Source: CANQDT01 sp051878935 (lineage in GTDB: Bacteria; Bacillota; Clostridia; Lachnospirales; Lachnospiraceae). From it: 64,000 nt of DNA. The notes below the pieces were generated by a model. That model ran no database searches, was not told where the DNA came from, and saw only the letters and a program-made list of their open reading frames with translations. Location of the stretch: NCBI GenBank assembly GCA_051878935.1, contig JBJELB010000011.1, positions 1 through 64,000 of the forward strand. The letters run 5' to 3'. Below are positions 8,748 to 17,626 of this stretch, in pieces (positions within the stretch are counted from its first letter, which is position 1; each line of letters begins with the position of its first letter). Both the position numbers and the translations under genes were made by a program.

Positions 8748-11135
8748 ATGAAAATGAGACATGTGAAAATTTTATCCATATTGATGACAGTAGTCATTAT
8801 GTGCTCTTCTGTCATTACACCTCATGTTGTGGCAGTGGATGAAACGGCAGCGGTTATTGATATGGATACGTTGCTTAATGGGGAAACTCCATCGGTGAAG
8901 GCATACTTTACAGGAAAGGGAAGTATCACATCGATTGAAAACGCAAAAGAGAAATTATTTGATGGTGCAGCTGATAACGATGAGAGTAATGTTTCCCATT
9001 ACGTTGACTTACGTAATGGGTATTATGATTATGATACCGCTGCTTATGTTGAATCCACAAAGTGTGGAGATATCGTATTTGATTTTGGGTACAATAAAGT
9101 AAATATTACAGGAGTTGAATTGTGGGCAAGAGCAGATTTCATTCAACGTATACAAGGGTTTCAGGTATTCGTTTCACAAGATGGAACATCATGGACTGCT
9201 TTGGCAGATAAGGTCAATGCGGTTTATACAGATACCGAGACATTGATTAGTTATGGTTATGTAACAACTGATGCGAAAGGCTCACAAACAGTAATCACGC
9301 CACTTGTAAATGATTATTATCGTTATGTTCGTGTGATAAATAAGGATAATGCTAGTTATGGCAGTATTGGTGAGATTGTATTTCATGGTTCAATAGAAGA
9401 AGGAGAGACATATTTTGTTCGTGATGCGAAACAGCTTCTTATAGCCGAGATGGAAAAGTATGGGGACCAAATCGAAGTACTGGATACGCTGGAATTACCA
9501 CTCGTCGATACATTGGCTGCAATTGAATGGTCGACTGACTGTGAGAACATACAGATTGAAAGCTTTGTGGGTGATTATGATATTGATGGGACGACAGGAA
9601 CGTATTACAATGATCGGATTGATTTTTGGGCTGTGCAGACAGAGCAGCTTCAGACTGCTACGTTGACAGCAACGATTTCATATCCGGGAGAAGAAACGGA
9701 TACTTATTCTGTTCCTGTTTCGATTTTGCCAAAGGGAACGAAAATCACCTATAGCAATTTTCAGGTAGGTGCCCCGTTATATGATAACAATGGAGCCAGA
9801 GTACAGGCACATGGTGGCGGTATCCAGAAATTTACCGTAGATGGAGTGACGAAGTATTATTGGTATGGCGAAGATAAGACCAGAATGAAATATAAAGTAA
9901 CTTCACAAAACATTGATTCTGCCATATCCGGACCGGTTCATTGTTATACTTCGACAGACCTTTATAATTGGACAGATGAGGGGGAAGTACTAAAGGTGTT
10001 TACTCCGTCCGTTTCGAAATCAACGTTATATTATTGTGATGATGCGGAATATATGCAGAAACGAAAAGAAGAGTTTCTACAAGAGCCATATTTTGCAGCA
10101 TTGTATGCAGATTATGATGATGAGCAGATAGAGCGTGTGTTATTAAATCTGGATTCCAAGTGTGCTATTCTGGAACGTCCCAAAGTTATTTATAACGCAA
10201 AAAATGATAACTACGTTATGTGGTTTCATGCAGATGGAAATTATAATCCGGATACCAACGGAAGAGGAGGGACGAATAATTATTCTCGCTCCCAGGGCGG
10301 TGTAGCAGTCAGTGATTCCCCAACAGGACCATTTCGGTTGATCGACAGCTATCAGGCATATTATAAGCATAGAGCAATAGGGGATTCTTCTGATATGGCA
10401 CAGGGAAATGATAAAACAGAAAATGGTATCATTACATCGCTTGGAGCGAATGGTATGCTTCGCGATATGAACCTGTTTGTGGATGATGATGGGACGGGTT
10501 ATATCATTTATTCTAGCGAGAATAATAAAACAGAATATATTGGAAAGCTTAATGATGATTATACCTATTTTGCAACAAATCCGGATGAAGCAGTGGAAGG
10601 TATTGATTTTATTCGTGCGATACCAAATGAGAACCGTGAAGCACCGGCGGTATGCAAGTATAATGGCAAGTATTATATGATGACATCCGGACTCAGTGGA
10701 TGGAACCCGAATGCCGCAAAGTATTATGTGGCGGACAGTATGATGGGAACATGGATCGGTAAGAACAATCCATGTGTAGAAAGTGATATGGAACCCTCTA
10801 ATTTGACATATAGAACGCAGAGTACCTGTATTCTTCCGGTCGATGAGGAAAAAGGAAAATATATCTATGTAGGAGACCGTTGGCTCTACGGTACTTCACA
10901 ATATAATCCAGGCTCCTTGTTTGATTCCCGCTATATTTTTCTACCAATCACATTTGCAAAGGATGGCAGTATGTCGATTCAATATTATGAGGAATGGGAA
11001 TTGGATGTAACAGAAGAGGTAAATCACGATGTGAATCAAGATGGGCGTGTGACTGCTGTTGATGCCTTATTGGTACTGAAAAATGAAGGAAATACAGAAT
11101 TTGCTTTGGAAATTTTAAAGGCTGCATGCGTATAG
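8748..11135 (+). CDS. Secreted GH43 exo-beta-1,3-galactanase-type enzyme with discoidin-like domain and half dockerin
   Basis: The ATG at 8748 follows AAGGAAGGGGAA. A signal peptide ends near VVA (residue 29). Residues about 50-225 form a discoidin-like carbohydrate-binding domain (GDIVFDFGYNKVNITGVELWARADF, YYRYVRV). Residues 250-335 are a small beta domain, and 340-755 a GH43 domain: VQAHGGGIQKF, KYYWYGEDK, CYTSTDLYNWTDEG, ILERPKVIYN, LRDMNLFVDDDGT, EAPAVCKYNGKYYMMTSGLSGW and TQSTCILPV. These match the exo-beta-1,3-galactanase branch of GH43 (likely subfamily 24), in which a Gln is known to replace the usual Asp base; the Gln of QSTC is my candidate. The C terminus has one calcium loop only (DVNQDGRVTAVDALLVLK) and then FALEILKAACV and a stop inside a hairpin, so the second dockerin repeat is reduced. 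The gene is a single-gene unit diverging from AraC 7736-8584. Confidence 0.85.
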   Translation: MKMRHVKILSILMTVVIMCSSVITPHVVAVDETAAVIDMDTLLNGETPSVKAYFTGKGSITSIENAKEKLFDGAADNDESNVSHYVDLRNGYYDYDTAAYVESTKCGDIVFDFGYNKVNITGVELWARADFIQRIQGFQVFVSQDGTSWTALADKVNAVYTDTETLISYGYVTTDAKGSQTVITPLVNDYYRYVRVINKDNASYGSIGEIVFHGSIEEGETYFVRDAKQLLIAEMEKYGDQIEVLDTLELPLVDTLAAIEWSTDCENIQIESFVGDYDIDGTTGTYYNDRIDFWAVQTEQLQTATLTATISYPGEETDTYSVPVSILPKGTKITYSNFQVGAPLYDNNGARVQAHGGGIQKFTVDGVTKYYWYGEDKTRMKYKVTSQNIDSAISGPVHCYTSTDLYNWTDEGEVLKVFTPSVSKSTLYYCDDAEYMQKRKEEFLQEPYFAALYADYDDEQIERVLLNLDSKCAILERPKVIYNAKNDNYVMWFHADGNYNPDTNGRGGTNNYSRSQGGVAVSDSPTGPFRLIDSYQAYYKHRAIGDSSDMAQGNDKTENGIITSLGANGMLRDMNLFVDDDGTGYIIYSSENNKTEYIGKLNDDYTYFATNPDEAVEGIDFIRAIPNENREAPAVCKYNGKYYMMTSGLSGWNPNAAKYYVADSMMGTWIGKNNPCVESDMEPSNLTYRTQSTCILPVDEEKGKYIYVGDRWLYGTSQYNPGSLFDSRYIFLPITFAKDGSMSIQYYEEWELDVTEEVNHDVNQDGRVTAVDALLVLKNEGNTEFALEILKAACV

Positions 11136-11148
11136 CATGCAACCTTTT
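11116..11148. terminator. Hairpin overlapping the end of the GH43 gene
   Basis: AAGGCTGCATGC pairs with GCATGCAACCTT around a five-base loop that contains the GH43 stop codon, followed by TTTT. It also covers the stop codon of the converging AraC gene, so it probably ends both transcripts. Confidence 0.6.
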
Positions 11149-12025
11149 AAGATGGATTTACAGTATGCTCTGTTCGATATGCTTTTGGTGTTGTGTGGTA
11201 GTATTCTTTAAAGGAACGGCTGAACTGCTCTGCAGAAGAATATCCACATTCCATAGCAATGTCGTGGATAGATTTGTTTGTTTTGCTAAGCGAGGTAGCA
11301 GCCCTTTTCATATTGTAGTAGAGTTTGAGTTCCCGGAATGTTTTATCATAGTTTTGTTTCAGGATACGCTGCGTTTGACGTGGACTACATTGAATCTGGT
11401 CAGCTAATTCTTCCAGGGTCAGTGTATTACTTTTTCGGACAAATGCGTCATTGATGAGCTGATGACGGTATTCATTCAAGTCCATATTAATCAGTTTTTT
11501 TGTCTGAGAGGACTGAATACAGAGATGACGGACTAAACATACAATAAACTGCATAAACAGACCTCTCATCAGAATATCATTGCCCAGAGCAGGATATTCA
11601 TTTTCTTCATATATCTGATTCAGAATATGAAGCATTGCAGCGTCAGAATCCTCACCAATATGAAATTCGGTATTATAAATCATATTGATAATTCCGGGTG
11701 CATTTGACGTCTTTTTCGTATTATGGGGGTGTATGGTAAGAGTGATACAATAATCCGTAATTCGTTCTCCCTTATCCGGTAGCTGCGAGTGTTCTATTTT
11801 GGGCCCGTGCATGAAGAAGGAACCGGGCGTCATTGGATAAGTAACACCACGGGAAGTCAGGGTTCCATGACCGTCCAGGATATAATTGATTTCAAAAAAG
11901 TGTTCACTGTGATAATGTGTATTGATGAAATAATCATAAATACCGTATTTACATTGCAGGAATGTTAAACGATAATTGTCAATATCAATCACAATTGGTT
12001 TTGATAAGATATATGGTAACTGCAT
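11147..12025 (-). CDS. AraC-family transcriptional regulator
   Basis: A 292-residue cytoplasmic regulator. The N-terminal cupin is visible as HYHSEHFFEINYILDGHGTL and MTPGSFFMHGPKIEHSQL, where the His cluster fits the cupin fold. The C-terminal domain has two helix-turn-helix motifs (TLEELADQIQCSPRQTQRILKQNY and IHDIAMECGYSSAEQFSRSFKEYYHTTPKAYR). GGGGGATT precedes the ATG. The gene converges on the GH43 gene and diverges from the esterase-like gene at 12196; a TTGTCC element lies 47 bases upstream of its start. It resembles the plus-strand AraC at 48449 more than the one at 7736: both share the HYHS-x(3-4)-FEINY(V/I)-(I/L)DG-(K/H)G motif and the STRQ/SPRQ-x-QRILK helix. These two are therefore likely paralogues that answer a related signal. 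Confidence 0.9.
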   Translation of the reverse strand: MQLPYILSKPIVIDIDNYRLTFLQCKYGIYDYFINTHYHSEHFFEINYILDGHGTLTSRGVTYPMTPGSFFMHGPKIEHSQLPDKGERITDYCITLTIHPHNTKKTSNAPGIINMIYNTEFHIGEDSDAAMLHILNQIYEENEYPALGNDILMRGLFMQFIVCLVRHLCIQSSQTKKLINMDLNEYRHQLINDAFVRKSNTLTLEELADQIQCSPRQTQRILKQNYDKTFRELKLYYNMKRAATSLSKTNKSIHDIAMECGYSSAEQFSRSFKEYYHTTPKAYRTEHTVNPS

Positions 12026-12063
12026 ATTGAATCCCCCTTTTTCTCTACTATTATAAGTTTTTT

Positions 12064-12105
12064 ATGAATATTTGTCCATCGTTTATCATAATTTTGTTGA
12101 TAAAT
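12064..12105 (+). promoter_or_regulatory. TTGTCC element between AraC and esterase-like genes
   Basis: AATATTTGTCCATCGTTTAT matches the cores of the elements at 2397 and 8620 through TTTGTCCAT. The second half is weaker (TTTTGTTGA). It lies in the divergent region, 47 bases from the AraC start. Confidence 0.45.
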
Positions 12106-12143
12106 TACGACGCATAGGTGAGTCATATGTCACATTTTGCAAT

Positions 12144-12172
12144 TTTCAAATGAGTGAAAAATAAGATATAAT
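12144..12172 (+). promoter_or_regulatory. Putative promoter of the esterase-like gene
   Basis: A perfect TATAAT at 12167-12172 lies 24 bases before the start codon. The -35 (TTTCAA, 12144-12149) is poor at 17-base spacing, which fits a promoter needing an activator. Confidence 0.5.
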
Positions 12173-12195
12173 AAAAAAAAGGAAGGTGAAGTAGT

Positions 12196-15100
12196 ATGAA
12201 AAAGAAAATAATATCAAGAATCTCGTCTGCAGTTCTTTCGTTATCGTTACTTTTCACCTCTGTTCCCATAATGGAATCAGAGGTGAAAGCAGCCGGTAAT
12301 ACGGTAACATTACAGGAACTGATAACGACAGGAAATCTGGATGTGGAAGCGCAGGATGATACCTTTCAGTTTTCTGTTGCAACAAAGGATTATAATGCCT
12401 ATATGTGGGTCCCGGAAGATGTGAAGCATTTGACCGGACTCGTGACCGGTGTGACAAATCTGGTAGAACCCAAATTAATGTATTCTGCTACGCTCCGTCA
12501 GGTATGTAAAGAGATGAAGCTTGGCATTGTATATTATATGCCTCATGAAAATACGGAACAGCCGGCCGGTGGCTATTTCTCCGATTTTAATAATGTGGAT
12601 GGACATGCCGGTGAAAAATTGGATGAAATGATGTCCAAACTGGCTGCTGTCTCCGGTTATGATGAGGTGCGTTATATTCCGTTTATTACGACAGGACATA
12701 GTGCCATGCTTTCAAATGCCTATGACATTTCCCATTGGTATCCGAATCGTGTCATCGCACAAATTGCGATGGCGGGTGGTGCCGGTGGCGGCGGTATTGA
12801 GAAGGGTGTTCCGATGCTTTCTGCAGCGGGACAGTTCACGGAACATTGGACCGGCTATGGGAAAGACGGATATTTTGATTCCGAGCTGCCGAACTTTATT
12901 AACAACTATCGTTCTATCAGCAGTGACTATCTGATCAGTCCGATGTGTGAATATGAAGCCGGACATTATGACTGGAGTGAACAGTCTAACCAAGGCGTTG
13001 CTTTTTATATCCGTAAAGCAGTACAATATCGTATCAATCCGGATGATTATGATGCAGATGGTAAACTAAAAGAAGATTACCGATTAGTTGATTTAACAGA
13101 TGGATCGTTTGGATACCTTGCTTCTATTGACATGTTTGCTACCTACCAGACAGCTGCGTTGGAAAGTGAGATTACGCATGGACCAAGCTCGGATTTTACA
13201 GAATCCAAGAGAAAGAAACTGTTGTGGTTCTTTGATAAAGAGCATTATGAGTTTACGAGAGATTTTACCATTGAACGTAAAAAATTAATAGAGGAACCTA
13301 CAGTGGCCGCCGGAGATACGGCATATCCGGCGAAAGGAAAGCGTCACACTTTTGTGCAGATGAAAAAATTGGACGATTCCGGTGAAATCAATCAGAGCTA
13401 CGGTTCCATGACACGCTATACCGGTGTAGGAATTGGAAATAAGGCTTATGAGAAACAATTAGAGAATGACCCAACCTCGTTCAGTATCGTAACATTAAAG
13501 CCGAATAAGGTACCCGCAAACCACGGCGGTGCCGGAGAGACCACGGATTATGACCCAGATCCTGAGCATGCGGCCTATCTGGTGCCTGAGATGGCGCCTA
13601 TGGAATGGGTAGGATATCAGGTGGAAGAAAAGACTGATACGGATTCCGAAGATATTGCTGTTCAATGGCGTAACTATATGCGTTGGAAGAACAACCGTGT
13701 TTACTATCGTCAATCCGCACAGGACTGTTATGTGAATATTGTGTCGTATGACAATGATATATTTTCCTATGCCGTCGGAACGTTCCAGGTCAATATGGGA
13801 CGCAACAATAGTGGCTTGGCACAAAAGATACAGTTTGACGAGATGGAAGATGTGTCAGGAGATGATTTTTCTTTCACGATCACTCCGACATCCAGTGCAG
13901 GGCTGCCGGTTGATGTCATGGTGGAATATGGACCTGCAAAAGCAATTCCGTCAAAGGATGCGTATGGTAATTATCAATACAATGCAGATGGAAGTTTAAC
14001 ATATACCATTGTGGCGGATCAGGTACCGGAAAATGCGACCTATCCGATCGAAGTCCGGCTGGTAGCATCCCAGTTTGGTGCCAGTGCTGCTCAGAACAAT
14101 GGTGAGGCAGTACAGCAGGCCGAGCCGGTAGAACGTACTTTTTATATTACAAAAGAAGGGGAACTTCTGAATACGGAAACCGGATTCTTTAATGGTAAAG
14201 CAATGCTGGCAAACGGAATGAACGGTTTACAAGTAGAAGGAAACGGCACCATTGTATTATCACAAAACCAGAAACCGGGCTTTACAGCATCCATGGCGGA
14301 GAAAAACAGCAGATTTCCGGATGGCTACCAGCCGACGGATTATTGGTTGGATTATCACAATCAATGGAGTGCAAAAGCAGAAACAGGTTTCATTCCATTT
14401 TCTGCATTTACAAAGGGAGATAAAACCGAGATTGATTTATCGTTGCTGAATCAAATTGAGATTCAGGGGGATATCACTTCCGTCGAGGCGGCTGCATCTG
14501 TAAGTGATGTGTCACAACTAAGAGCTTTGCCTTGGGGAAACGGACAGACAGTATTGCAATGGTCCAAACCACAGGATGGCACTTGTGATCTTGTTCGGAT
14601 TTATAAAGAGAAAGAATTACTAGGGGAGACGAATCTTAATTATATTACGGTTGCAGCAGAGAAGGGAGATAACCTTCGTGTTGTAGCAGTTAAGGACGGT
14701 CAGGAGTCTTCCGGTGTTATGGTAGAAGCTTCGACAGCTGCTGACCGGTATATGATAGATGATTTTGAAAAAGGTGATCTGCAGTATGGTATCGGTTGGA
14801 TTGGTGATGTTCAGGGCAGTCAGGGTACCTATGGATTTACTACATATAAAAATATTATGGCTGTAAAGAGTGAATCCCTGGGTAATCATTATCTGGGCTT
14901 GCGTACAAGCAGAACAGGTTCTTACTGGCCATCAACGATTTCAGCACCAATTCCGGGAACACTATCGGAAGATGTTACTGCGTTGTCTCTGTCGGCCATG
15001 GCATATACCGGTTCTAATCAGACTGGAGCACCGTCTTCCGGTGAAGAATTCCACATTTTGCTATCAGGAAGCAAAGAGGACGGTACGCACTATGAATACT

Positions 15101-17463
15101 GTTACAATGCAGGATTAGAAGTAGCACAGAGCAATTGGACGAATCTGTATATTCCGATTAGCAGCTTTATAACAGATGAGTATTCCTCCAATGGAAAAGG
15201 AATCACATTGACTGCTGCTGATTTGGAGAATCTTGATACGGTTCAATTTGGACGGAGAAATCCGTCAAATACAAGAGTTTTTATCTTATTAGACAATATT
15301 TCCTTTACATCAGAGGCGAATTACCAGATTCCAAGTATTGTAGCGACTTCTGCTGAAAATGCAGTGAAGCTCACATGGGAGAATCCGGAAGAAGGTTATG
15401 ATGAACTTAAGATCTATCAAAATGGTGTGTTATTGACTACCATCACCGATCCATTCGTGACAGAATTAGAGATTTCAGGTTTAACTTCGAGTGATGTTTA
15501 TACCTATACGTTTGAAGTCGTTTCAAATGGCACCGTTAAGTTCACGAAAGACGAACAGGTAAAGGTTTTATCAGAAAAGACAATAACAGCGAAGCCAGAA
15601 GTTGTGTGCTTTAACGGTGAAAAGATCCAAAGCGGTAATCTTATGGTTGGACGCGGACGCTGTATTATGATGAAGGTGGATATGTCCAATGTGGTAAGTC
15701 CAATCAAACAGGCTACGTTATCCTTGTCTTATATGAAAGGAACAGGACATGGCTTTGGCATTTTCTTAATGCCGGGTAATGATTGGAGTGCATCCTCTTT
15801 CAATTCTGCAGAGTTGTATGCAGATGAGGCGAAAACTTATAAGCTGTCTGAGTTGGCACAATACAAAAACCGGACAGCAGTCTATCCGGGTGTAACGTTA
15901 GTAGAAGCCGGAAATGATACTGATCCGGGTGCGCAGGCACAAGGGGAGGCAGTATATCGTGCCAGATATGGTGCCTTAACGGAAGCCTTTTATGATAATT
16001 ATACGAGTGCTTCTACAGGATCGTATGGAAATATTGATATTACCAATACGCTGCGTGCAGCGATGGATAAAGGACAGACAGAAGCCACGCTGTTATGTTA
16101 TACACCGTTTGGGTTCAGTGCTACCTGTGATTTCTATGGACCGGATGTCAGCGGTGTAACGGAGGAACAGTTGCCGACAGTTTCGATTGTCACATCCGAT
16201 GAACAGAAATCATATGAAACCGGTATTCAAAGCACAGATATTGGTACATTAGGAAAAGCTATGATTTCAGGTATTCCGGCAGAAACCACGGTAACAGAAC
16301 TGGGTATTGTATTACAATCTTCGGATGCGATTTATTACGTAAAAGACAAAAAAGGAAATAAGTTGTCGGCAGAAGAGGCAGTATCGAAAGGTGATATGCT
16401 GTATGTGAAAGCCGCTGACGGCACCTTGAAAGAGTATTATCTGGATGTAGAACTGACGGCAGAAGCCGCATTGGCGGCAGATATGGCTGAAATTGAAGAT
16501 ATTACCATATCAGAAACAATCAGCTATAATCTTCCGGAAGAAGCCACATACGGAACGAAGATTACCTGGGCATATAAAGCCGAAACAGAAGAACAGACCT
16601 ATTATTACGATTTATCCAGCAAGAGAGTTCGACTTCCGGCATATCGGGATGTCACCATACCAATGATAGCAACCTTTACTTATGGCGATCTGGAACCACA
16701 GACAAAAGAGGTTGAGGTTACGATTGAGCAGACGGATGAGTACCTGATACCGGAAGATGATACCTATCTGGATGGAATGAATACTTCGGCAAACCGTGGT
16801 ACGGGTTCCATCGTTCTAAGCTGGGATGCGACGAATGCAGTTCCGAACCGAATCGGAATGATACGGTTTGATTTAAAGGAAATCAAGCGGAAACTTCAGG
16901 CAGAGGAGAAGGCAATCAAAGATGTTACATTTACAGCAACTTATTATTGGAGTTCGAATCCTACGGTAGATGTCTATGTTGTGGATCAGGATTGGACAGA
17001 AACCACGGCTACCTATGCGGATATTTATACGGAACTGGATTTGTCTGAAGAAAATCTGGTTGTATCCGGTCAGAAATTCGGCGGAAAGGGCTCAGCAACA
17101 GAATTTCAATCAGATGCTATGCTTGCAAAGATTCAGGCTGCAGCAGGGGCAGATAAGGAGTTCATCACGTTTGTCATGGTTCCTACATCAGACAGTGCAA
17201 CCGGAGATATTGCCACGAAGGAGCATGAGAAGTTTGTTTACTGGCCAAAATTGTATGTAGATTATGAAGATGCTTATCAAAAAGGCGATGTTAACAGAGA
17301 TGGTAAAGTGACAGCCGTTGATGCCCTGCTGATCTTACAGGCGTCAGGCTTGACGGAATTACCTACTGACGTATTGAAGTATGGCGATATGAACGGAGAC
17401 GGAATCCTTAATCAGGAGGATGCAACAGCTGTTTTAACGAAAGCCACGGAAAGCGGAAAATAA
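12196..17463 (+). CDS. Large secreted multimodular protein with N-terminal esterase-like alpha/beta-hydrolase domain and C-terminal dockerin
   Basis: GGAAGGTGA precedes the ATG. A signal peptide (to about residue 33, VKAA) leads into a domain of about 330 residues that I read as an alpha/beta hydrolase: FITTGHSAMLSNAYDISHW gives a GHS nucleophile elbow with Ser169, followed by a glycine-rich AMAGGAGGGG segment. It could be a carbohydrate esterase, but I recognise no CE family and the acid and His partners are not certain. Later come beta domains, a fibronectin-like stretch (about 760-845), a jelly-roll-like domain with YMIDDFEKG and VFILLDNISF (about 850-1035), another fibronectin-like segment, and a 560-residue module (1135-1695) including a DNRLRE/CBM96-like part (DDTYLDGMNTSANRGTGS). 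That module recurs in the beta-helix protein at 35855. The dockerin has two loops, the first with TAVDAL. It is transcribed alone, between an AraC-linked promoter region and a strong terminator. Confidence 0.7.
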   Translation: MKKKIISRISSAVLSLSLLFTSVPIMESEVKAAGNTVTLQELITTGNLDVEAQDDTFQFSVATKDYNAYMWVPEDVKHLTGLVTGVTNLVEPKLMYSATLRQVCKEMKLGIVYYMPHENTEQPAGGYFSDFNNVDGHAGEKLDEMMSKLAAVSGYDEVRYIPFITTGHSAMLSNAYDISHWYPNRVIAQIAMAGGAGGGGIEKGVPMLSAAGQFTEHWTGYGKDGYFDSELPNFINNYRSISSDYLISPMCEYEAGHYDWSEQSNQGVAFYIRKAVQYRINPDDYDADGKLKEDYRLVDLTDGSFGYLASIDMFATYQTAALESEITHGPSSDFTESKRKKLLWFFDKEHYEFTRDFTIERKKLIEEPTVAAGDTAYPAKGKRHTFVQMKKLDDSGEINQSYGSMTRYTGVGIGNKAYEKQLENDPTSFSIVTLKPNKVPANHGGAGETTDYDPDPEHAAYLVPEMAPMEWVGYQVEEKTDTDSEDIAVQWRNYMRWKNNRVYYRQSAQDCYVNIVSYDNDIFSYAVGTFQVNMGRNNSGLAQKIQFDEMEDVSGDDFSFTITPTSSAGLPVDVMVEYGPAKAIPSKDAYGNYQYNADGSLTYTIVADQVPENATYPIEVRLVASQFGASAAQNNGEAVQQAEPVERTFYITKEGELLNTETGFFNGKAMLANGMNGLQVEGNGTIVLSQNQKPGFTASMAEKNSRFPDGYQPTDYWLDYHNQWSAKAETGFIPFSAFTKGDKTEIDLSLLNQIEIQGDITSVEAAASVSDVSQLRALPWGNGQTVLQWSKPQDGTCDLVRIYKEKELLGETNLNYITVAAEKGDNLRVVAVKDGQESSGVMVEASTAADRYMIDDFEKGDLQYGIGWIGDVQGSQGTYGFTTYKNIMAVKSESLGNHYLGLRTSRTGSYWPSTISAPIPGTLSEDVTALSLSAMAYTGSNQTGAPSSGEEFHILLSGSKEDGTHYEYCYNAGLEVAQSNWTNLYIPISSFITDEYSSNGKGITLTAADLENLDTVQFGRRNPSNTRVFILLDNISFTSEANYQIPSIVATSAENAVKLTWENPEEGYDELKIYQNGVLLTTITDPFVTELEISGLTSSDVYTYTFEVVSNGTVKFTKDEQVKVLSEKTITAKPEVVCFNGEKIQSGNLMVGRGRCIMMKVDMSNVVSPIKQATLSLSYMKGTGHGFGIFLMPGNDWSASSFNSAELYADEAKTYKLSELAQYKNRTAVYPGVTLVEAGNDTDPGAQAQGEAVYRARYGALTEAFYDNYTSASTGSYGNIDITNTLRAAMDKGQTEATLLCYTPFGFSATCDFYGPDVSGVTEEQLPTVSIVTSDEQKSYETGIQSTDIGTLGKAMISGIPAETTVTELGIVLQSSDAIYYVKDKKGNKLSAEEAVSKGDMLYVKAADGTLKEYYLDVELTAEAALAADMAEIEDITISETISYNLPEEATYGTKITWAYKAETEEQTYYYDLSSKRVRLPAYRDVTIPMIATFTYGDLEPQTKEVEVTIEQTDEYLIPEDDTYLDGMNTSANRGTGSIVLSWDATNAVPNRIGMIRFDLKEIKRKLQAEEKAIKDVTFTATYYWSSNPTVDVYVVDQDWTETTATYADIYTELDLSEENLVVSGQKFGGKGSATEFQSDAMLAKIQAAAGADKEFITFVMVPTSDSATGDIATKEHEKFVYWPKLYVDYEDAYQKGDVNRDGKVTAVDALLILQASGLTELPTDVLKYGDMNGDGILNQEDATAVLTKATESGK

Positions 17464-17472
17464 TAAACAATG

Positions 17473-17525
17473 AAAATAACTGATATTGTCAAAAAAGCAG
17501 ACAGACAATATCAGTTATTTTTTTT
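17473..17525 (+). terminator. Strong intrinsic terminator after the esterase-like gene
   Basis: A perfect 18-pair stem (17473-17490 with 17504-17521) ends in a run of eight T. Confidence 0.9.
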
Positions 17526-17533
17526 GATGTTTT

Positions 17534-17552
17534 ATGACATTCCGAATGTCAT
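17534..17552. promoter_or_regulatory. 19-base palindrome upstream of the GH2-GH95 operon
   Basis: ATGACATTCCGAATGTCAT is a perfect palindrome around its central base. It ends 17 bases before the -35 at 17570, the expected place for an activator or repressor site. It differs from the TTGTCC elements, so this operon may answer another regulator. Confidence 0.5.
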
Positions 17553-17569
17553 CATGGCGTATTGCGAAA

Positions 17570-17598
17570 TTATCAAAAGAGAGAAAAGAAGATATAAT
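17570..17598 (+). promoter_or_regulatory. Promoter of the GH2-GH95 operon
   Basis: TTATCA (17570-17575), 17 bases, then a perfect TATAAT (17593-17598), 28 bases before the start codon. Confidence 0.65.
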
Positions 17599-17626
17599 GA
17601 GATTAAATTAGAGAGGGAGGGAGAAT

